This document shows, piece after piece, positions 14,034 through 15,402 of a stretch of DNA of 15,402 nt. The DNA lies in NCBI GenBank assembly GCA_028819945.1, contig JAPPKQ010000089.1, forward strand, positions 1 through 15,402, given 5' to 3'. Source of the DNA: a bacterium (GTDB taxonomy: Bacteria; Actinomycetota; Acidimicrobiia; Acidimicrobiales; CATQHL01). Every line of letters starts with the position of its first letter. Position 1 is the first letter of the stretch. The position numbers and the translations under genes were made by a program. The notes under the pieces are model-generated. The model searched no databases. It saw nothing but the letters and a program-made list of their open reading frames with translations, and was not told the DNA's origin.

Positions 14034-14747
14034 TCAGCCACCGAACGCCGCCAGCCACTCCGTCGCGTTGCGAGGCTTGAAGACGTAGTTCGACCTGCGG
14101 GTCTGCCCGAGGGGTGCGGACGGATCCGCGGCGTAGTAGTGCCCCGGGAAGAGCACAGTGTCATCGGGCACCCGCCCCAGCCGGCTTGTGAGGCTCTCGT
14201 ACATGGCTGCAGGATCGCCGCCGGGGAGGTCGGTGCGCCCGCAGCCCTCGAGAAACAGCGTGTCCCCCGACAGCAGGCGGCCGCCGACGAGGAAGCACTG
14301 ACTCCCGGGCGTGTGCCCCGGCGTGTGGATCAACTCGATGTCCAACCCGCCGACGCTCACCACGTCGCCGCCGCTGTGGCTGCGGAGTTCCGGGGGCCCC
14401 AGCCCGGTCACGGCGGACACGTAGGCCAACTCGTCGGCTTGCACGTGCACCGGCACGTCCACGACTTCCAGCAGTTCGACGATGCCGGGAATCGAGAAGC
14501 CCATCATGCTGCCGCCGACGTGGTCGGGGTGGTAGTGGGTGGCGAGTACGCCGGCCAGGCGCATCCCGTCGGATTCGCAGACGTCCACGATGCCGGCGGG
14601 GTCATAGGCCGGGTCGATGACGAGCGCTTCGGAGGCCTCGCGGTCACCGATCAGGTAGACGAAGTTGCGCATCTGCCGTGCCAACTCGTCTCCGAGGGCG
14701 AAGTCCACGCCCGAGAGCAATTGCCGGAAGTAGAAGCGCTCGTCCAC
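14034..14747 (-). CDS. Metallo-beta-lactamase-fold hydrolase (glyoxalase II / persulfide dioxygenase-like)
   Basis: A 237-residue cytosolic metalloenzyme. The metal-binding set is complete: THYHPDHVGG (His71, His73, Asp75, His76), His145 in HTPGHTPGS, Asp162 in SGDTLFLEGCGRTDLPGGD, and His203 in FPGHYY. GRTDxxxGD followed by a YESL helix is shared by glyoxalase II and the ETHE1/persulfide dioxygenase group. The usual C-terminal substrate-binding domain of true glyoxalase II is missing or very short. A thioester hydrolase or persulfide dioxygenase is therefore possible and I cannot choose between them. The start is GTG, with no Shine-Dalgarno but with TAGGCT (14755-14760) 7 nt upstream, which suits a leaderless message. 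It lies 36 nt after larC on the same strand and may also be read from a larC transcript. Confidence 0.9.
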   Translation of the reverse strand: MDERFYFRQLLSGVDFALGDELARQMRNFVYLIGDREASEALVIDPAYDPAGIVDVCESDGMRLAGVLATHYHPDHVGGSMMGFSIPGIVELLEVVDVPVHVQADELAYVSAVTGLGPPELRSHSGGDVVSVGGLDIELIHTPGHTPGSQCFLVGGRLLSGDTLFLEGCGRTDLPGGDPAAMYESLTSRLGRVPDDTVLFPGHYYAADPSAPLGQTRRSNYVFKPRNATEWLAAFGG

Positions 14748-14754
14748 CGAGGCG

Positions 14755-14760
14755 AGCCTA
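14755..14760 (-). promoter_or_regulatory. Candidate -10 element for leaderless transcription of the hydrolase
   Basis: The minus strand reads TAGGCT followed by 7 nt and the GTG start codon. This is the spacing expected if transcription begins at the first base of the start codon. The same hexamer precedes L,D-transpeptidase copy 2. A -35 hexamer is not apparent. Confidence 0.35.
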
Positions 14761-14783
14761 CGGGCGGCGAGTCGTCCGGCGGA

Positions 14784-15402
14784 TCACTCCACGGGAGGGA
14801 CAGGGGCCGCGTGCGGCCGTTGCCAGGCCTCGACGGCCAGCTCGACGACCTCGCGCAGGGGACGACCGCTCGCGGCGGCCACCGCGGCGGCGTCGTCGTG
14901 CTCCACCTTCACCCGGCCCGGGGCAACCTTCAGGCGAACCCGCAGGCCGTCGACGTGCACCTCGACCTGCTCGCGCGACCGGGGCCAACGCTGCAGCGCC
15001 GTGGCCCGGATGCCGAGGCTGCCCGTCTCGGTCAGCATCACGTCGGCCACGCCGGCGGCCAGCGCGGGATCGACCAGCGCGCTGACCACGTGGGCCGGGC
15101 GACCCTTCTTCATGACGACCGGTGTGATCCAGGCGTCGTGGGCGCCGGCCTGGAGCACTGCCTGAGTGGTGTAGGCGAGCGTCTCACCCGTCACGTCATC
15201 CACGTTCGTCTCGAGGAGCTGGACCTCCTGGCCGACGTGGAGGGCCGCCTCGGCGGTCCCGATCACGACCTGCGTCACATTCGGCCGATCCTGCAGCTCG
15301 CGGTCGCCTGCTCCATAACCGACCGACGAGACGGTCATCGACGGCATCGCGCCGAAGCCCGAGGCCAGGGCGGCCATCAGCGCCGCGCCGGTGGGGGTCG
15401 TG
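14784..15402 (-). CDS. larC: Nickel pincer cofactor biosynthesis protein LarC, C-terminal part (cut by window edge)
   Basis: About 205 C-terminal residues of LarC, the CTP-dependent nickel-inserting enzyme that completes the nickel-pincer nucleotide cofactor of lactate racemase and related LarA-like isomerases. At the right edge the frame reads TTPTGAALMAALASGFG, a conserved LarC stretch, so the internal ATG at 15377 is not the start. Further conserved parts are VGYGAGDRELQDRPNV, LLETNVDDVTGETLAY, ITPVVMKKGRPAHVVSALV and TETGSLGIR. The tail VRLKVAPGRVKVEHDDAAAV also fits. In Lactobacillus plantarum the protein is made through a frameshift between two frames; the visible portion here is one uninterrupted frame. 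No larA, larB or larE is in view. It is 36 nt upstream of the hydrolase gene. Confidence 0.92.
   Translation of the reverse strand, partial: TTPTGAALMAALASGFGAMPSMTVSSVGYGAGDRELQDRPNVTQVVIGTAEAALHVGQEVQLLETNVDDVTGETLAYTTQAVLQAGAHDAWITPVVMKKGRPAHVVSALVDPALAAGVADVMLTETGSLGIRATALQRWPRSREQVEVHVDGLRVRLKVAPGRVKVEHDDAAAVAAASGRPLREVVELAVEAWQRPHAAPVPPVE

Noticed and set aside
15377..15377. ATG at 15377 as the start of larC
   Set aside because: Conserved LarC residues (TTPTGAAL) continue upstream to the window edge, so this is an internal methionine.
1..15402. tRNA, rRNA, CRISPR arrays, insertion sequences, integrases or restriction/defence genes
   Set aside because: I looked for conserved RNA arms, regularly spaced repeats, transposase motifs and terminal inverted repeats and saw none. 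Composition is even across the window, with no sign of a recently acquired island.

Overview
This is a high-GC bacterial chromosome window (G+C about two thirds or more, judged by eye). It has dense coding, frequent GTG starts, TANNNT-type -10 elements close to start codons, and an Rv0338c-type iron-sulfur reductase, lipoprotein L,D-transpeptidases and an actinobacterial-type dCTP deaminase. These point to an actinobacterium; an Acidimicrobiia-like lineage is my guess, not something the sequence proves. There are no rRNA, tRNA, CRISPR, phage or IS features. Twelve protein genes are called, two of them cut by the window edges, plus one gene remnant.

Left block (1-6689, all minus strand). Reading in the direction of transcription: an Amt ammonium transporter; a pair of hairpins that may end its transcript; then a five-gene operon of an HyuA-type hydantoinase/oxoprolinase, an Asp/Glu/hydantoin racemase-family protein, two peptide-class ABC permeases (DppB/DppC type) and the start of the ATPase. 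The last three genes are joined by GTGA/ATGA stop-start overlaps. The block reads as nitrogen scavenging: import of a small amide, peptide or cyclic-amide substrate, its racemisation and ring opening, next to ammonium uptake. No HyuB subunit and no solute-binding protein are visible.

Middle block (6690-11424). A 274-bp divergent intergenic region holds a 70-nt-spaced direct repeat of a promoter/start module. It leads into a large membrane-anchored iron-sulfur reductase (plus strand), which runs convergently into dcd with 6 nt between stop codons. dcd is divergent from a class III aminotransferase across a 51-nt region with overlapping opposed -10 candidates flanked by a 13-nt direct repeat. 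The aminotransferase then converges with the next gene with 7 nt between stops. Both convergent junctions are palindromic.

Right block (11425-15402, all minus strand). Two tandem L,D-transpeptidase lipoproteins have near-identical catalytic domains but unrelated linkers. Between them lies a remnant of the 3' end of a third copy. Upstream of these are a metallo-beta-lactamase-fold hydrolase (glyoxalase II/persulfide dioxygenase-like) and the C-terminal part of the nickel-pincer cofactor protein LarC, which runs off the right edge.

I see no convincing unknown defence or mobile system. The most notable observations are the L,D-transpeptidase remnant between its paralogs, the duplicated start module before the iron-sulfur reductase, the repeat-flanked dcd/aminotransferase promoter region, and the unusual hyuA-racemase-peptide-transporter operon.
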